A stretch of 64,000 nt of DNA from Fratercula arctica (Eukaryota; Chordata; Aves; Charadriiformes; Alcidae): contig CANTUZ010000002.1 of NCBI GenBank assembly GCA_947846985.1, forward strand, positions 126,566,889-126,630,888, written 5' to 3'. The notes under the pieces are model-generated. The model was given only the letters and a program-made list of their open reading frames with translations. It was not told the DNA's origin and ran no database searches. Shown piece after piece: positions 12,040 through 24,893 of the stretch. Each line of letters starts with the position of its first letter. Position 1 is the stretch's first letter. Made by a program: the position numbers and the translations under genes.

Positions 12040-14814
12040 CTGATCGTTTTGTTTATCTCATGGCTTTATTCCATGACTTTCTCTGTGGCTTTCATCAAGG
12101 TCTTTTCTTTTTAATTACCTTTCCAGAAAAGAGCTCCTGAGGGATGAAAGTGAAAAATGTTTCTGAGTTCTGTTTTGGCGCCATATTAGGAGGATGTATG
12201 CTTTGTTTACCCACTTAGGTCTCTTTTCTTTATGGGAATATTTCTTCCTGATAATTTTTGCTGACTAGCTGCTTTGTCTTTCCCTTCCCTTGCTACTTTT
12301 CCAGTTTATGTGTGGTTGGTGGCTGAGAAAAAAGAGAGGATGCAGAACGGTAACAGACTCAGAAGCAATGTCCGTGTCCTGTGACAGACTTCTGCATGAC
12401 TTAGAACAACGAACTTCACCTTTTTTCATGCAGTTAAAAGGATATAATGCCATGCTTCACAGCATTGGCTGAAGAAGTAGCACAGGTGATTAAGCCTGGT
12501 GAGCCACCTGGATGTGTGATGGGACCAGGTTAATCCACCCAGCTGAACCAATGCGTTAGTGCAGCTGAACTGCTTCAGACACCCTGAGTAACCTGAAGAG
12601 TTCACAACACTGTCCTCTGTGGGCAGCTGTGCCTCAGGTCAGCAAACTGATAAACCAAGCCCTTCTTCAGAAGGTGAAGAAAAACTGTGAAATACTTAGG
12701 CATTAGAATGATAGAGCTGTTATAAATACCTAAAAAACTTTTGTAAAATGTGATTACTTTCTCTTTGACAGAGAGTTAGAAGTGAGCAAGAGATAGGCAT
12801 TGGATTTCCTCTCCTTTTGAGGATGGTTCCATCTGAAAAGTTGGAGTCAAGTCCACAGCTATTTTAAATGCTTTGTTTTGTTGAGACTTACTGATATAGG
12901 ATTAACCACGGTTGCAGGATGAACAGAACTGTGAGTTTGATATTCTGATATATTTTCACACATACAGAAACCCAGTAAATGTATCACTTCAGCTGCATGT
13001 TCTTTTGTCTTTGGTGTGCCTCAAGGACATTACCCTACAGTTATGGAATTCTAGAACAAATGAAAATGTATGAAAAACAAACTTTTCTTTTTTTTTTTTT
13101 TTTAGTGAACAGAGAATCTACCAGGATTTTTCAAATTCTCGAGCCCAAAGAAGTCAAGAGGAATTAAATCAATTGCAGAGAAACTGGCTCTGTTTATATG
13201 ATTCAGGATTCAGTGGATGAAAATGAAGCCACCCCTGTCTAAGGGGATAGTATGCAAATTTACATATTCACAACTAAACATGCTAAATGAACATTATTTC
13301 TTTTCCTTTCTTAGGTGTTTAGAAAGCTGGATGATTTTTTTAAAACTGTTACTGTTAAACTGTAAATCACAAATTAGAAAAAGTTTTGCTGGTTCTGACA
13401 ACTTCCAAGATTTATAGTCAGTAAATGGAAAACACTCCTTTTGAGAATCATTACTATTTTCATAATAAATTATTTTCATGAAGCTAGATGAAAGAAAACT
13501 GAAAATCTACCGCATATTCTGCAATTTTGTGCGGTATCCAAAATGCTGTATTTTGTTTTTTCTTGACTTTTTTTCCTTGTGTCAGTAGGGACAATTTCTC
13601 TCACATGCTTAATCTCAATCTTCTAAACAGAAGGCAGATAATTTATCTAAAAGGCTAAAAAGTCTTTGATTAATAACCATGGGAATTGCAGGTATTAAAA
13701 TCACCCCCAAGTGACCCCATATTGTTCCATGAATCCATTAGAAACTTATTCTGAATTACAAAGAAAAATTAATTAAAAAGTATAAGGACTACAGAGCTCA
13801 AATAAAGTATGCTCCCCTGAGTTCATATGAGGATCTATATGCATGCAAAATGTCATAAAATCAGATTTAATTTACAGTATAATTTTCTTCTTCGACAACA
13901 GGAGGAATACAAGAACAGCAATTTTTGTATTTTTTTATTACTATTGAGTTCTCCATAACAAGCCTACCTATTACAATGACTCTTGCATTAATGTCAGAGA
14001 ACGAGGGATTAGAGAGAAGAGCCAAACGTCATTTCGGCAGTTGAAATTGTAGTAATGGGTGAATCCCATCTGGTTTGGTTCAATAGGACAGTAAACTCTA
14101 ATGCTGTTGTCTTGACTTGAAAGGATGAGCAAAACTTTGAATGGGTTGTAAGGAGCTTCACAAAGAATTTTTGCAAATTTTGCTCTCAGTTTGTTCACTT
14201 TTCTTAGTAGGCCATAACCACATTTTCAAATGTTTTTAGATGCTTGGGAAATCAGCTAGGTGCCACCAATGGGCTTCTATTCCCCAATTCCCGTGCCTCA
14301 TGCTTCAACATTAGCCGGGTATGATTCTCAGCCCTGCTCATTTTCAAGTGTGTGATCAAGATAGCTATGAGGATTGCTCCGGGCTTTATAGTCATGTTTA
14401 TTTAGGGCCTTGCAAAAAAATGGCAGACTAAGGGTGATGTCTGTGTTGTGAACATCTTTGAAAATCCTGCACAGACAACCATCAGCCAAATCCCTTTGGT
14501 TTGTGAGTTGCTGTGATGGTCTTACTAAGGAAAAAGCTTGTTTATCCCACCCTTCTGAGGCATTTCCAAGTGTGAGTCTTTCAATGCTGTTCTGCACAAA
14601 TGGTGGCACCTTGATTTTGGGTTATTAAAGCCAAAAAGTCTTAATGCCTAAATGTAGTTAAAGTTACCCACGTCATAAAGAGCACTAGAGAACTATGAAT
14701 TTGAAGACTATGAGCAATAAATATGTCTGTTATTTGCAGACATGTCAGAAATGCAAATATAAATCAGCTGAAAGAGCACTGCTGCAATATTGCTGATGTA
14801 GTTCAAAAGGTACC
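12040..14814. other. Anonymous AT-rich DNA
   Basis: No supported gene. It includes a T run at 13088-13103 and a small inverted repeat, TACCGCA / TGCGGTA (13508-13514 and 13530-13536). Short open frames at 12265-12472 overlap on both strands and have no recognisable product. Confidence 0.5.
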
Positions 14815-15792
14815 ACACAATCACAGAAGAGTTGAGTTTGGAAGGGACCCCTATAAAGTTTCTAGTGCAACCCCTCTGCAAGTAGGGTCAGCTATAGCAG
14901 GTTGCTCAGGACCATGTACAGTTAGGTTTTGGATATCTCCAAGGATGAAGACTCCACAGCCTCTCTGGGCAACCTTGCCAGTGTTTGATCATCTCCACAG
15001 TAAAAAAGGTTTTTCATATGTTTAAGTGGAATTTCCTGTATTTCAATTTGTGTTCATCGTCTCTTGTCCTGTCACTGGGCACTCCTGAGAAGAACTTTTC
15101 ACACTCTTCTTCATTCCCTCCCATTGGGTGTTTATACATGCTGATAATATCCCCTCGAGCCTTCTCTTCTCCAGGCTGAACAGTCCCAGCTCTCAGCCTC
15201 TCCTTGTATGACAGATGCTGCAGTCCCTTATTCATCTTTGTGGCCCTTCACTAGACTCTGTGCAGTATGTCCATAACTCTCTTTTACTGGGGAGCCCAGA
15301 CCTGGACCCAGCACCCCAGGTATGGCCTCACCAGTGCTGAGCAGAGGAGCAGGATCACCTCCCTCACCCTGCTAGCAATGCTCTGCCTCATGAAGACCAG
15401 GATACCATTTGCCGCCTTTGCAGCAAGGACACATTCCTGGCTCACATTCAACTTGCTGTACACCAGGGCCCCCCAGGTCCTTTTCTGCAAAGCTTCTTTC
15501 CATCTGGCCAGCCCCCAGCCTGTGCTGGTGCTTGGGATTGGTCCTCTTCAGGGGCAGGACTTTGCACTTCCCTTTGCTGTACTGCATGAGGTTCCTGTCG
15601 GCCCATTTCTCCAGCCTGGAGAGGTCCCTCTGGATGGCAGCACAGCCTTCCGGCATATCAGCTTCTCCTCTCAGTTTTGTATTATCTGTAAACTTGCTGA
15701 GGGTGCGCTCTGTGCCACTGACCAGGGCATTTATGAAAATCTTAATGTATTGGACCCAGTATCAACCTCTGGAGTACCCTACTAGTACTGCG
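14815..15792 (-). mobile_element. CR1 LINE, about 1 kb, older subfamily, frameshifted reverse transcriptase
   Basis: A 5'-truncated CR1 on the minus strand. The 3' end lies at the low coordinate (AATCACAGAAGAG, then GTTTGGAAGGGACC). The reverse transcriptase C-terminal half is spread over three minus-strand frames. One covers about 15372-15656 and includes AIQRDLSRLEKWA and GKCKVL. A second covers about 15284-15490 and includes LAAKAANGIL, SREVILLL-like and SALVRPYL. A third covers about 15014-15235 and includes GLQHLSYKERLR. The frame changes mean at least two frameshifts. Compared with the 3496 and 51551 copies, the 3' UTR is more diverged and differs in diagnostic blocks, so this is an older or different subfamily. 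The 172- and 153-codon plus-strand open frames here are antisense shadows of this element. Confidence 0.94.
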
Positions 15793-16578
15793 GATCACCA
15801 CCATTTACACCTCAACAAGAAAATATTTGTGTCTTGTACTATTGCTGAAAGAGTTAACTCCCGGAGCTAAGACCAAGCAAGTTTGCTTAGGTTAAGAACT
15901 ACTGGATGAATTCGACAATTCTTTACTTGCAAAGCTTAAAGATTATAAACATATATAGTAACAGCCTGTATTATTTTTTTGTCAATGCTGTCATTTATTG
16001 GTACTTTGGAAGTATGCTAATTCAGAAAATATAGGCATATAAAATTTGTCAAAACAAGTGCTATTTATATAAGCAAGAATTGTGATTTCATTCTTTTTCT
16101 TTCCTTTTTCATTAGCCCAGTCTGAACCCAGATCAAGTTTAGTTTCATTCCTTCTGCTGTTTGTTCTAATTCCTACCTGGTTCTATTGGAACCATGGTTA
16201 GAGTTACAAAGCATGATTCTCTCATCCTTATACTGAAAATTAATTTGCAGATGCAGCCCCGCTGAAACTAAAGAAAATCGCTTGTGGAGTAAGATGTTAA
16301 TCTGGAGATGCTAGAGTGTCAGAATCTGGATCATTCTTAATAATTTGGGGTTAGACTGTGCCATAAGGGTGCAGCCCATATGAGTCAGCAGCACATTGTA
16401 CTGTCCCAGGAAAGGAAGGCATGTGCACCTTAATGAACTTGTTACTTACCGACGAGGTCAGCAGTTCTTTGTGGACATGTTGTTCCAGCAACATACTGCT
16501 GTCTGGCTCTAGTAGGCTGAAAAATGAAGGACAGATCATAAATTTTACCCAGAATACAACCATTTGAATGATCTCCAC

Positions 16579-16601
16579 TTTTTTTTTTTTTTTTTTTTTT
16601 T
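16579..16601. repeat. Poly(T) run, 23 bases, in a T-rich tract
   Basis: Twenty-three consecutive T, followed by a G/T-rich stretch to about 16634 that ends in TTTTTCAGG. It is a simple-sequence tract. The polypyrimidine-AG look is probably a by-product of its composition. Confidence 0.9.
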
Positions 16602-17538
16602 GTCTTTTTGGTTGGTTTGTTTTTTGTGTTTTTCAGGAGGCAAAGGAGTAGTTGCAAAAAAACCGTTTATTTGCAGCCATGTGCGGGGTCCCCTCAAGAG
16701 ATATGCCACCCTGAGATGTAAGGAGGTTTCTAAGTCACTGGTGTGAGAAACATTAGAAACATCCTATGTTCTAAACTCCACCACCTCATGCAAATAAATG
16801 GACGTAAAAGCTAGCTATACACAAGTTATCTAACTAGTGGCATACCAGAATGTCATCTATCCTGAAGTCCATCAGGTTACACCACAGCCCCCATATCTGA
16901 CCTCCGGGAGGACACACGTTTTATCATCTGCATTCTCCTCACCATTCCTTGTAGATGTTTTTCTAAGCAGTCCTCATCGGTTCCAGTAAAGGAAATTCTT
17001 TCTTTGATTTCCTCAGTGTCAACCCATGGCAGTGTTGTGGCAACAATCCAGAATGGGCCTTGGATGACACTGTGTCCCCAAAAGCTGGATATGTGACACC
17101 ACCCACAACAACCTCTGTGGTCTGCTCCATAATCAACTGACTCATTTTATACTATTTAGAATAGGTCAGTAAGGAGCCAAACGTGAACAACATACAAATA
17201 AGTCATGTTTCCTCTTCTTTCACCTTTACATCAAGGGTCAAATAAATTATTGCATCCTCAAAAAGCTGTAGCTATTAGGACTGAGCAGCTCTCAATGTGA
17301 GGAGGAGGAGGCAAATAAAATTAAAACTCTGTGCATGACCTCCCCTCTCCTCTCCCTGTCTTTTTTTCTCCTGTGAGGAATATTTGTCTGCAGAAAGCAA
17401 ATCCAGCTCAGCTTTCAGACAGAGAATCAGGTGCATCGAACAGTTGGTCGTCTCAAAGAGACACCTTCGAATTGGGAAATGGTTCAAGGGTAGCTCCTTC
17501 CCTTAAAAACTGCAGGCTACAGAAAGCTGGAAAAGAAT

Positions 17539-17582
17539 AAGGAAGAGGGAAAAGAAAAGGAAAAGGGGAAAAGGAAAAGAAG
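17539..17582. repeat. Polypurine tract, 44 bases
   Basis: Uninterrupted A/G sequence on the plus strand built from GGAAAA-like units. Mirror-like purine tracts of this kind can form triplex DNA; that is a general property, not shown here. Confidence 0.85.
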
Positions 17583-18124
17583 TTCTACATTTTAAGGATT
17601 AAGCATCAAACTGACAAAAACAAATGTTTACTCAAGACAGAAGAGAGAGCAGCTGCCTGGAGCATTTTGCTCGGGTTTTCTAAGTGCTAAAAATAATGCC
17701 GTGTGTTTGAATTTAACATCAAGTTAACAACAAAGCACAGAAATGCAATTGTTTCAGCTGCTTTGCACATGCTCCCTCCTTAATTCCACTGGCACAACAT
17801 CCCTCTTGGCTCTTGAGTAGAATCTGCTTCTCCTGCCAGCCGTGTTTCTTATGAACCTTTGGAGTTGTTGTGCGTCTCTGCGGCACCGCAGCCCCTCGCC
17901 TGCCCCAGAAGAGACTGCGAGGACAGGCAGCATTCTGAGACATCTGGAAAAGTGAATTCCAAAAGAGTAAAGCCTGAGGCTTTGCTGTACGGTGTAAAAA
18001 GCTTTCCCCAACTCAAAATACAGTCCCAGCTTCCGTACAAAGTCCATTCCTCTGCAGTCAGTTATTATTGTGTAACAATCGGTTGAGTGTTTCTCCTGTA
18101 TATCAAACTCAGCTTTTAGAGATC

Positions 18125-18192
18125 CTTGTTCAGATGACTCTGACGACCAACTGTTTGATGCACCTGATTCTTGTTCAGATGACTCTGAACAA
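18125..18192. repeat. 45-bp-spaced direct repeat with an embedded inverted repeat
   Basis: CTTGTTCAGATGACTCTGA occurs at 18125-18143 and again at 18170-18188, a 45-bp period with about 1.4 copies. The second copy extends into an 8-bp inverted repeat, TTGTTCAG (18171-18178) and CTGAACAA (18185-18192), around a 6-base loop. The first copy lacks the closing arm. Confidence 0.85.
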
Positions 18193-18552
18193 TAGTAATT
18201 TACTGGATGTGTCTTGGCAGCCCCCCTCTAAATCAGTACAAAGAAACAGTCTCTCTCTTTTCTCAGTATGGGCACCACTGTGCTTCCGTACCACATAGTC
18301 ATTTTCCCTACTTATTTTATATTGCTTTTGAATGAGTCTATGAATCCAGAGCCCTCATTTCTTTCTGCAGCATCAGCATTTTAATATATTGCACTGACAC
18401 TAGTATGTTGGCTGTCATTCCAGGAGCCTGACTGTGAAAACCCCAGCTGTACGGATGAGGGCAGTCACCTTGAGAAGTTCCCCTGAAGCCTGGCAAGGAG
18501 AGGCTGCACAACCTGTGCTGTACCACAGCAGCTGAAGATTTTGGCTGTCATC

Positions 18553-18630
18553 CTCTGTGGGGAAACACAGGCACAGAAATGCTAAATGACACACCTTGAT
18601 TTTATTAGCTGCTGCATGCTGAAAGTAGGA
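18553..18630 (+). mobile_element. Possible ancient MIR-like (CORE) SINE remnant
   Basis: The stretch GGGGAAACACAGGCACAGAA followed by TGCTAAATGAC resembles the MIR core (family form GAGGAAACTGAGGCACAGAG, then GGTTAAGTGAC). A weak further match follows to AGCT plus about 15 bases. Identity is roughly three quarters over the best 35 bases and fades on both sides. This was recognised from memory; a chance match is possible. Confidence 0.35.
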
Positions 18631-20059
18631 CAGGTGGAGACTCCTTTTAAAATGGGTTCAATTTTAGCACTGATCTGTTTGAATCCTCGACATTTTTAAT
18701 CCTCAGCATCTCATAAATCCTTTGTGTAGGATTCCACCTTAGGAGACAAAGACATGTTATCTGAGGACAAATGAATCCAGGCTGGTGCCTAGCACCTCTT
18801 TAGAAGCAGTAATAGCTTTCAGTTTGGCATCAACTAGAAACAACTCACAAACTTTTAGCGGCAAGGTAATTGAGATATTCAATACTCAGATATCAAATAG
18901 GATGGATTCATCCTACAACGGGAGCTGTATACTTTGAATCTCCTCTTCCTTAGAAAATGTCCTAGCCCTGGCCTAAACTCCAAGACAGGCATCATTATGC
19001 GCCAAGAAACTTGTGTTTTAAAAAGATCTGTTCTGCTTAGTTTGATGTCTGGCCTCAGAAGACAACCGAAAGGTCTGTGTCCCTGCTGGATGGAAGTGAT
19101 TCAGTTCTGAATGGGAGGCAGGAGTTTCAGATGTACCCCTGTGTCTGCTGTTCTCTGTTTGTCAGTGGTAGGTGTCTGCTTGCTGAAATGTGTGTGGGGA
19201 GGGTGTGGATGAAGGTGCAGATGCAGCTGACTGTGCCAAGGTAGTCCATAGGGAGACCGTCTCCCAAGTTTTTTCTTTTTGTGATACCTTATTGGGGCCA
19301 GAGGATTATTCTTTTAGTGCTTCAAGTGGAAGGTGTCTAAGTAGTCTCTTGTTTTTTTCCTAAATTCTATTAAACATAGAAAAGCATGCAAATGCACTTA
19401 TAAACAAAGTAGCCAGCCAGACTTATTGCATGTTTTAAAAGCAAACATACAACAGCAGCTTGATGCTGCTATGGAAATGGGAAGGAATTCTCTTTTTTTC
19501 TATGTTTTCACTTGTCCTTATGCTCCACTGATTTCAATAACACACTGTAAGGAAAAAACGGCTTTACATTTGTCTGGTACATCCTGGTGGCTGTCTGTGA
19601 CTTACGAATATACAAGCAGCATTAAAAACGATCATGAGCAGGGCAAAATTCAGTATTGCCCTGAGATTTATTGCGATGCAGGTTTTACAACTGGATGATT
19701 CTCTCAGACAATTAGCAAATGTTTTGGTAAACTGTGTATCATGTTTGTACAGAAGAAATGACCAAGCATAAAAGAAAGGGGGGAGAACGAATTACTTATA
19801 AAATAGACTGTGCGTCGCTGCTGTGGAATTTTCCAATGCAGCATGAAAATTCTATTTGGATATTTATAGGAGCTGAAATAACACAACTTGGAGAGTTTTC
19901 CACCGGGCAAAAAAATCATTACCCTTGTTTATTCTTTTTCATGTACTACTTAACTTTCAGCAATCCCATTTCTGTTCTTCAAAGGGGGTGTTCAAGTAGA
20001 AGTGTGTGAGCAGGAAGGCTTGCATAATAAGGAGGTAGATTTTTAGGGTTTAGGGTTGG

Positions 20060-20104
20060 TTTTCTGTTTGTTTGTTTGTGGTTTTTTGTTTTTTTTTTTT
20101 TTAA
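20060..20104. repeat. T/G-rich simple sequence with (GTTT)n
   Basis: Three GTTT units and further GTTTT-type units end in an approximately 14-base T run. Just before it (20041-20057) is a TTTAGGGTTTAGGG motif, too short to call telomeric. Confidence 0.8.
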
Positions 20105-22564
20105 TGTTCTTATTGCTTTGTTGAGTTAGAAACTAATTCAAGGGACTAACAAAACTGAATAGCCTTGTGCAATGAACCAGACTTGCACAAACTCATTTCA
20201 CACAAGAAAGAGTTGAAGACTGTACAGTACAATGTGTATATCGCCTAGATCTTTGTTTAAATTTCCTCTATGTAAACTACAGACTTTGACTTCCTAGATG
20301 CTAGATGATTGGACATAGCAAATTGCTTTGTTGTGTGTAAGTCCAAAGACAATTTTCAAAGCTGTCAGAGGTTAATGACAAACAATTTTTTTACTCAGAC
20401 AAGGGGTTCTGAAAGGTAAAAAACAACCAGGGGAAAAAAAAAAAGAAGGTGATTAGCAATTGAGCTTGTAATGTTTCATGTCATGTTGGCATTGTAATAA
20501 ATTACAACAAAGTAAACAGCTGCTTTTTTTTTTTTTTTCTCATTTCTAGAGAAAATCATAAGCAATAAAGGGTGGCAAAAACAGATTTTAGGAAAAAGAA
20601 GTATTTGACCATAAGTTTTAGGCTGTCGTTGACTAACTTTTCCTACCTGGTGGTTTTTTACTTACTTATATTTGAATTATGCTGATATTACATTTTCTTT
20701 TCCTGCTTGTGGGAAGTAGTTATATAAACTAATAGGAAGTTCAAAAGAATTCTTCTTATTTTCCTCCCATACAGCTAAATGTTCTCAGATATAGGCCAGA
20801 ACTGCAACATTCCCAGGCATCAGAGGTCAGACTGTACCTCAGCAATACCAGCCACAAAGCATAGTGTAAGGGGTGTTTTTACAAGGCTTTTATTTTTTTC
20901 AAAAGGATGAATGCTGTGAAATGCTCAGCATCACTTTTCTTGGAAAGAAAAAATGAAATTCAGGAAGGTAGATCAAGAAAACAGTGCTCTCCTGCCTTGG
21001 GTCTGTGTCTCCTGGCATTTATGTAGCTGGGGGTGAATGTAATATCTGCATTGTAACAGTGATGGCCATAGTGCAAAAGCCAAAATTATTCTACAGTGCC
21101 TTCTCATGGGATTTTAGTGGACACTGGATCTGGCCTCTATATTCAAGTCCATTCTGATGTGGACTTCTCTGAGTGAAGCACTTTGTAATTAGTCAGATGA
21201 TATATTGGGATAGATGTTTTCAATGTACAGAAGGACAGGAGCGCACTTCCCCTCATCAGTCTCGCTGCACGTTAGTGGAGCCTGTGCCTATCCATCCTTG
21301 CTGCTCCCACCCATGCCTTTGAACTTCCACCATTAATACTTGTCCTCGGTTCCAGCTGAGCTTCCTTGAAACCTATTGCATAGAGCAAATGTTGCGCCTT
21401 GAGATATAAGTCCAAAATCAGGCTCAGCTCTTTGCTCGCTCATATCATCTACGCATCGGTGTATTTCTAAAACCAGACTCATGAGGGAGAATTCTACAAA
21501 TTACGCTGTGATATTTTTGAAGGCTGTTAAAGGGTTTTACAAAAATATTTGGGGATTTATGCCTCATGAACTATGTAATCTCAAATTAAATAGATACTGT
21601 ATTAAGGCATCAAAGCAACAGCTTTCATGTTTTCCCTGTTTCAATAGTTTAAGAGCTGAGCCTTATCAGAAACAGCTGCTGCTAATGACAACCTCACATT
21701 CAGTATATATTTTCCATTATTTTTTCCTCCTGTATTTATCTCCCATAACCTATTTAACCTATTTGTAAAGAGTGACAGTTTTGCTGGTGCCTGATGGAGA
21801 GGGAGTGCTAATTCACTTGTTTTGTACAACCAGCTTACATATTTAAAAGTTTGTATTGTGGAACTGGTACCTGGTGATACTGCAGCAAAAAGTAACTGAT
21901 GTTTGCCCGCAGTATGAATAAGATGGAATTTTTAAAATTGCTCCTGTAAGTGCATTCCAGTGCTTAAATACATGTGTTAATTTGTAGGTCTTTTTACCTT
22001 GTTTTGGGACAGGTGGTATTGAAATTCATACAGTTGCAGCTAGCTGTAAAAGTGATCTTTATATCAATTTGATTTTCGCCTGCTGAAAGAGCTGGCAAGT
22101 AGGGAAATTTGCCTCACAGCCCTCATTTGCAAAAGGGTAGGGAATGCCCAATTCCCTGCTTTATAACTTCCCCCAAAACATAGTGGGTCAGAGTTGAAAC
22201 ATTTACTGCACAGCTCCTGGAACGTCTGGTTTTCTGCCTATTTATTTGGTGACGGTGATATGGGGCACCACGCAGAGCCTCGGCAGCGCAGAATACCTGA
22301 CAGGCTTGGTGGCTTACGCTTAATGTCTGAAATAGGAAATCATAGGAGGCTATGTGAAATGACAATAAGTGAACAAAGGGACTTCACCCCTCATGATTTG
22401 AGGCTTATGCTGATGTATTCCAAACCCCAGCATCACTTAAAAAATATAAATGTCGAGACCGCATGATTAGAGAAGCAGATCCTGTTGTCTTGTCTGCAAT
22501 ATTTCTTGTGTTTGGCTCGACTCTAATGAGGGTGAACTTTTGTTCATTTTGTTTTGATTCTGTT

Positions 22565-22660
22565 TTGATGATGCTGTATAGTACCCCAAGCACCTCAGTC
22601 GTGCCAATGGGGCTTTATAAATAAGTTACTAATTATTATTTATGTATATTAAGAAGGGGA
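22565..22660 (+). mobile_element. Possible ancient SINE/LINE 3' end
   Basis: CAATGGGGCTTTATAAATAA followed by an AATTATTATTTAT tract resembles the 3' ends of old amniote SINE/LINE families, which finish in a GC-CTTTATAAAT block and an ATT repeat. The match is short and from memory; family and extent are uncertain. Confidence 0.25.
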
Positions 22661-24893
22661 ACAACTTTAGAAGCAAAAATAATCTTCTCACTTAGAATTG
22701 CTTTCCTAGAAGAAGTCCGATTAGTGAAATGTTTCATGAATTTTTAACTGCTTTTAAGATGATTTAACAGTGGGAATCAAGCAGAGAAGCCATCGTCATG
22801 GGATCGGATCTGTATCCTCTCTAAAGACTCTAGTAGCAAGCCCTCTGCAGGACACAGATGGTCTGTGGGCCAAAGTTTCAGAACCAAAGCACTAATCAAT
22901 CACGAGAAGTAAGACAGCACCATCAATCATTTTGGAGAGCTCATTCTTTCATTCACAGAACTCTGACATTGGTTTCTCTTTAAAAAGAATAGACCCTTTA
23001 AGAAATACTTTAAAAAGCAATCGTCAGTTCTCTGTGGAAAAAATTTTTATATATCTTAAAGTTTCCCTGTAGAAAAAATTACTTTTTTTGTCAAACCCAG
23101 GCCAGAAATGAACGAGTGGAAATTCTGCTTTATATCATGCAACCTTGACACCATATGACAGCAGAATAAGGTGCTAATCGGCTCAAGGCACCTATTTTGG
23201 AAAGCTCCTGTGTAAGTCACTGTCTGGCTCCCTAATAAATGAAAGGAAAACCTGAAGAAAAAAATCGGCTTATCCATTTTGAACTATCCCACCACAAGCT
23301 GGCCTATTACAATTATAAAACATGTGGAAAATAAAAGATTAGAAAAGGAAGGAATAAGGGACAGAAAAAAGGATAAAGAAATAATAAAGAATTATTCAAA
23401 AAATAGAAGGCATTAGAACTATTCATGTATGAATAAATGCAAGTAATTTTTTTCAGAGAGTAACCAAAGTGTTTTTAAGACACTGCTTTCAATGGCTTCT
23501 TTCTGTTTGACCTTTGGTTTGGTCCTGTATAGTTCCCAAGATAACTATCAAACACTTATTCTTCTGCCAGCAAAGAAAGAGGAATAAACCTGACAACGCA
23601 GTGAATATGGCCCGGCATCCTGTGGGAGCAAGCACTCATGGGTTAATACCCACACTGCTTCTTGTGCGTGTACCTGGCTTCCTGCTGACAGTGCTTTTAC
23701 CCAAATTAGAGTGGAATTGAAAGCAATAGAATATTTTGAAGGTTGGGACACTTGCCATATTATTTTATTTTAATTTTAAATGGCTCTTGCCAGCAGAGTG
23801 TATAATGGGCATAGATCATTTGACACTGCATTTTGTCACGCAGGAAGCCTAACCTGAGAATCTGGATTGAGAGCAGAACATTTCTTTCCAAGACTGCCTT
23901 AAAACAAGACTGGCTGCTGCAGGCTGGCCATGGAAGCCTCTGAGGCAGGAGGGTGGCTACCTGCGGCTGCTTGTTGCACGTAGACCTGCGTGCTGACTGT
24001 GAAGGAAACTTCACTGTTTCTCCTGCTCGGGTCTCCTTTCTGCATTGTACTGTGAACTCTGACAGTCAACAGGAGCAGGGAACAGGCAGCCTGTGAGAGA
24101 CTTACACTGGGAGGATAGAGTTTCCCAATAAATGGTCTTTTTTCCTTTCCTTCTCTTGGAGGAGCATCAGTCATCTTTCTTCAACCAGGAGAAAGCAGTT
24201 GAATCTGAGTGTCCATACTAGGACGTAGTATTCAGGTTATCTGACCAGGTGACCTGAGAAAACTAACTCAAAAGTTATCTAAGTGTTCCCCAAAAAACAT
24301 TACCACCTGCTTCCCCCCACTTCTCTCTCTCACACTCTGTAGTGACCATGTGTTTTGGATAGCTTAACAACCCAGACCCACTTCTGAAATGCATATTTAT
24401 GCTGCTTTTAAAAAAAACCCACACCACTAGTGTGCACCTCTGTTCTCACAATTGATAATGCTTTACAGTTTGCTTCTGGCATGAACTTATTTTTCTTTGG
24501 ATGCTGAAGGTGTTCCCAAATTTAACTTTTTGATTTACCTGAATAATTTTCACTGGCAAGGTCCCAGGGGCTAGGATGACCCCTCTAGAAGAAATGATGG
24601 TGACTGTCTCTGCAGTTCCATTGGGATTATGGTCCTGATCCCAGGTTGGCTCTGAATCAGCCACCGAAGGTCAGGAACAGGGAGTACACAAGATGGATGG
24701 ATATCAAACAGTTTCATTGGCTTTGATTGCAGAAAGGTTTTGCTTTCTGAAAACTAAATGTTGAGTCACTTCGACCTGATGGGTTTCTGTTATGCCAAGA
24801 AAATTTTCCCTGGATTTGTTGTCCTGAAAGCTTTTTTCGAGGAGGGATTAGTATTCCGAATGTTTTGCTGTTAGTTATTTCAACTGCCTAACC

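Larger units (their letters stand above)
15793..18124. other. Anonymous DNA
   Basis: No supported gene. Open frames near 17754-18047 (minus) and 16963-17145 (minus) have no recognisable domain. The segment holds a 23-base T run and a polypurine tract, listed separately. Confidence 0.45.
18631..24893. other. Anonymous DNA, about 6.3 kb
   Basis: No supported gene. It includes non-repetitive stretches with more CpG than the surroundings (about 19430-19900, 22190-22470 and 23560-23860) that could be conserved non-coding DNA. A T run lies at about 20524-20539. Confidence 0.45.

Noticed and set aside
15267..15870. Two long plus-strand open frames (172 and 153 codons)
   Set aside because: They are antisense readings of the minus-strand CR1 reverse transcriptase at 14815-15792.
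16963..17145. 60-codon minus-strand frame in a segment with a TGTGGTGTAACC-like sequence, considered as a possible LTR/ERV piece
   Set aside because: No paired LTR ends, primer-binding site or retroviral protein motif could be found.
20041..20057. TTTAGGGTTTAGGG, telomere-like
   Set aside because: Only two units, of the seven-base type rather than the vertebrate TTAGGG, in a T/G-rich simple tract. Too short for an interstitial telomere.
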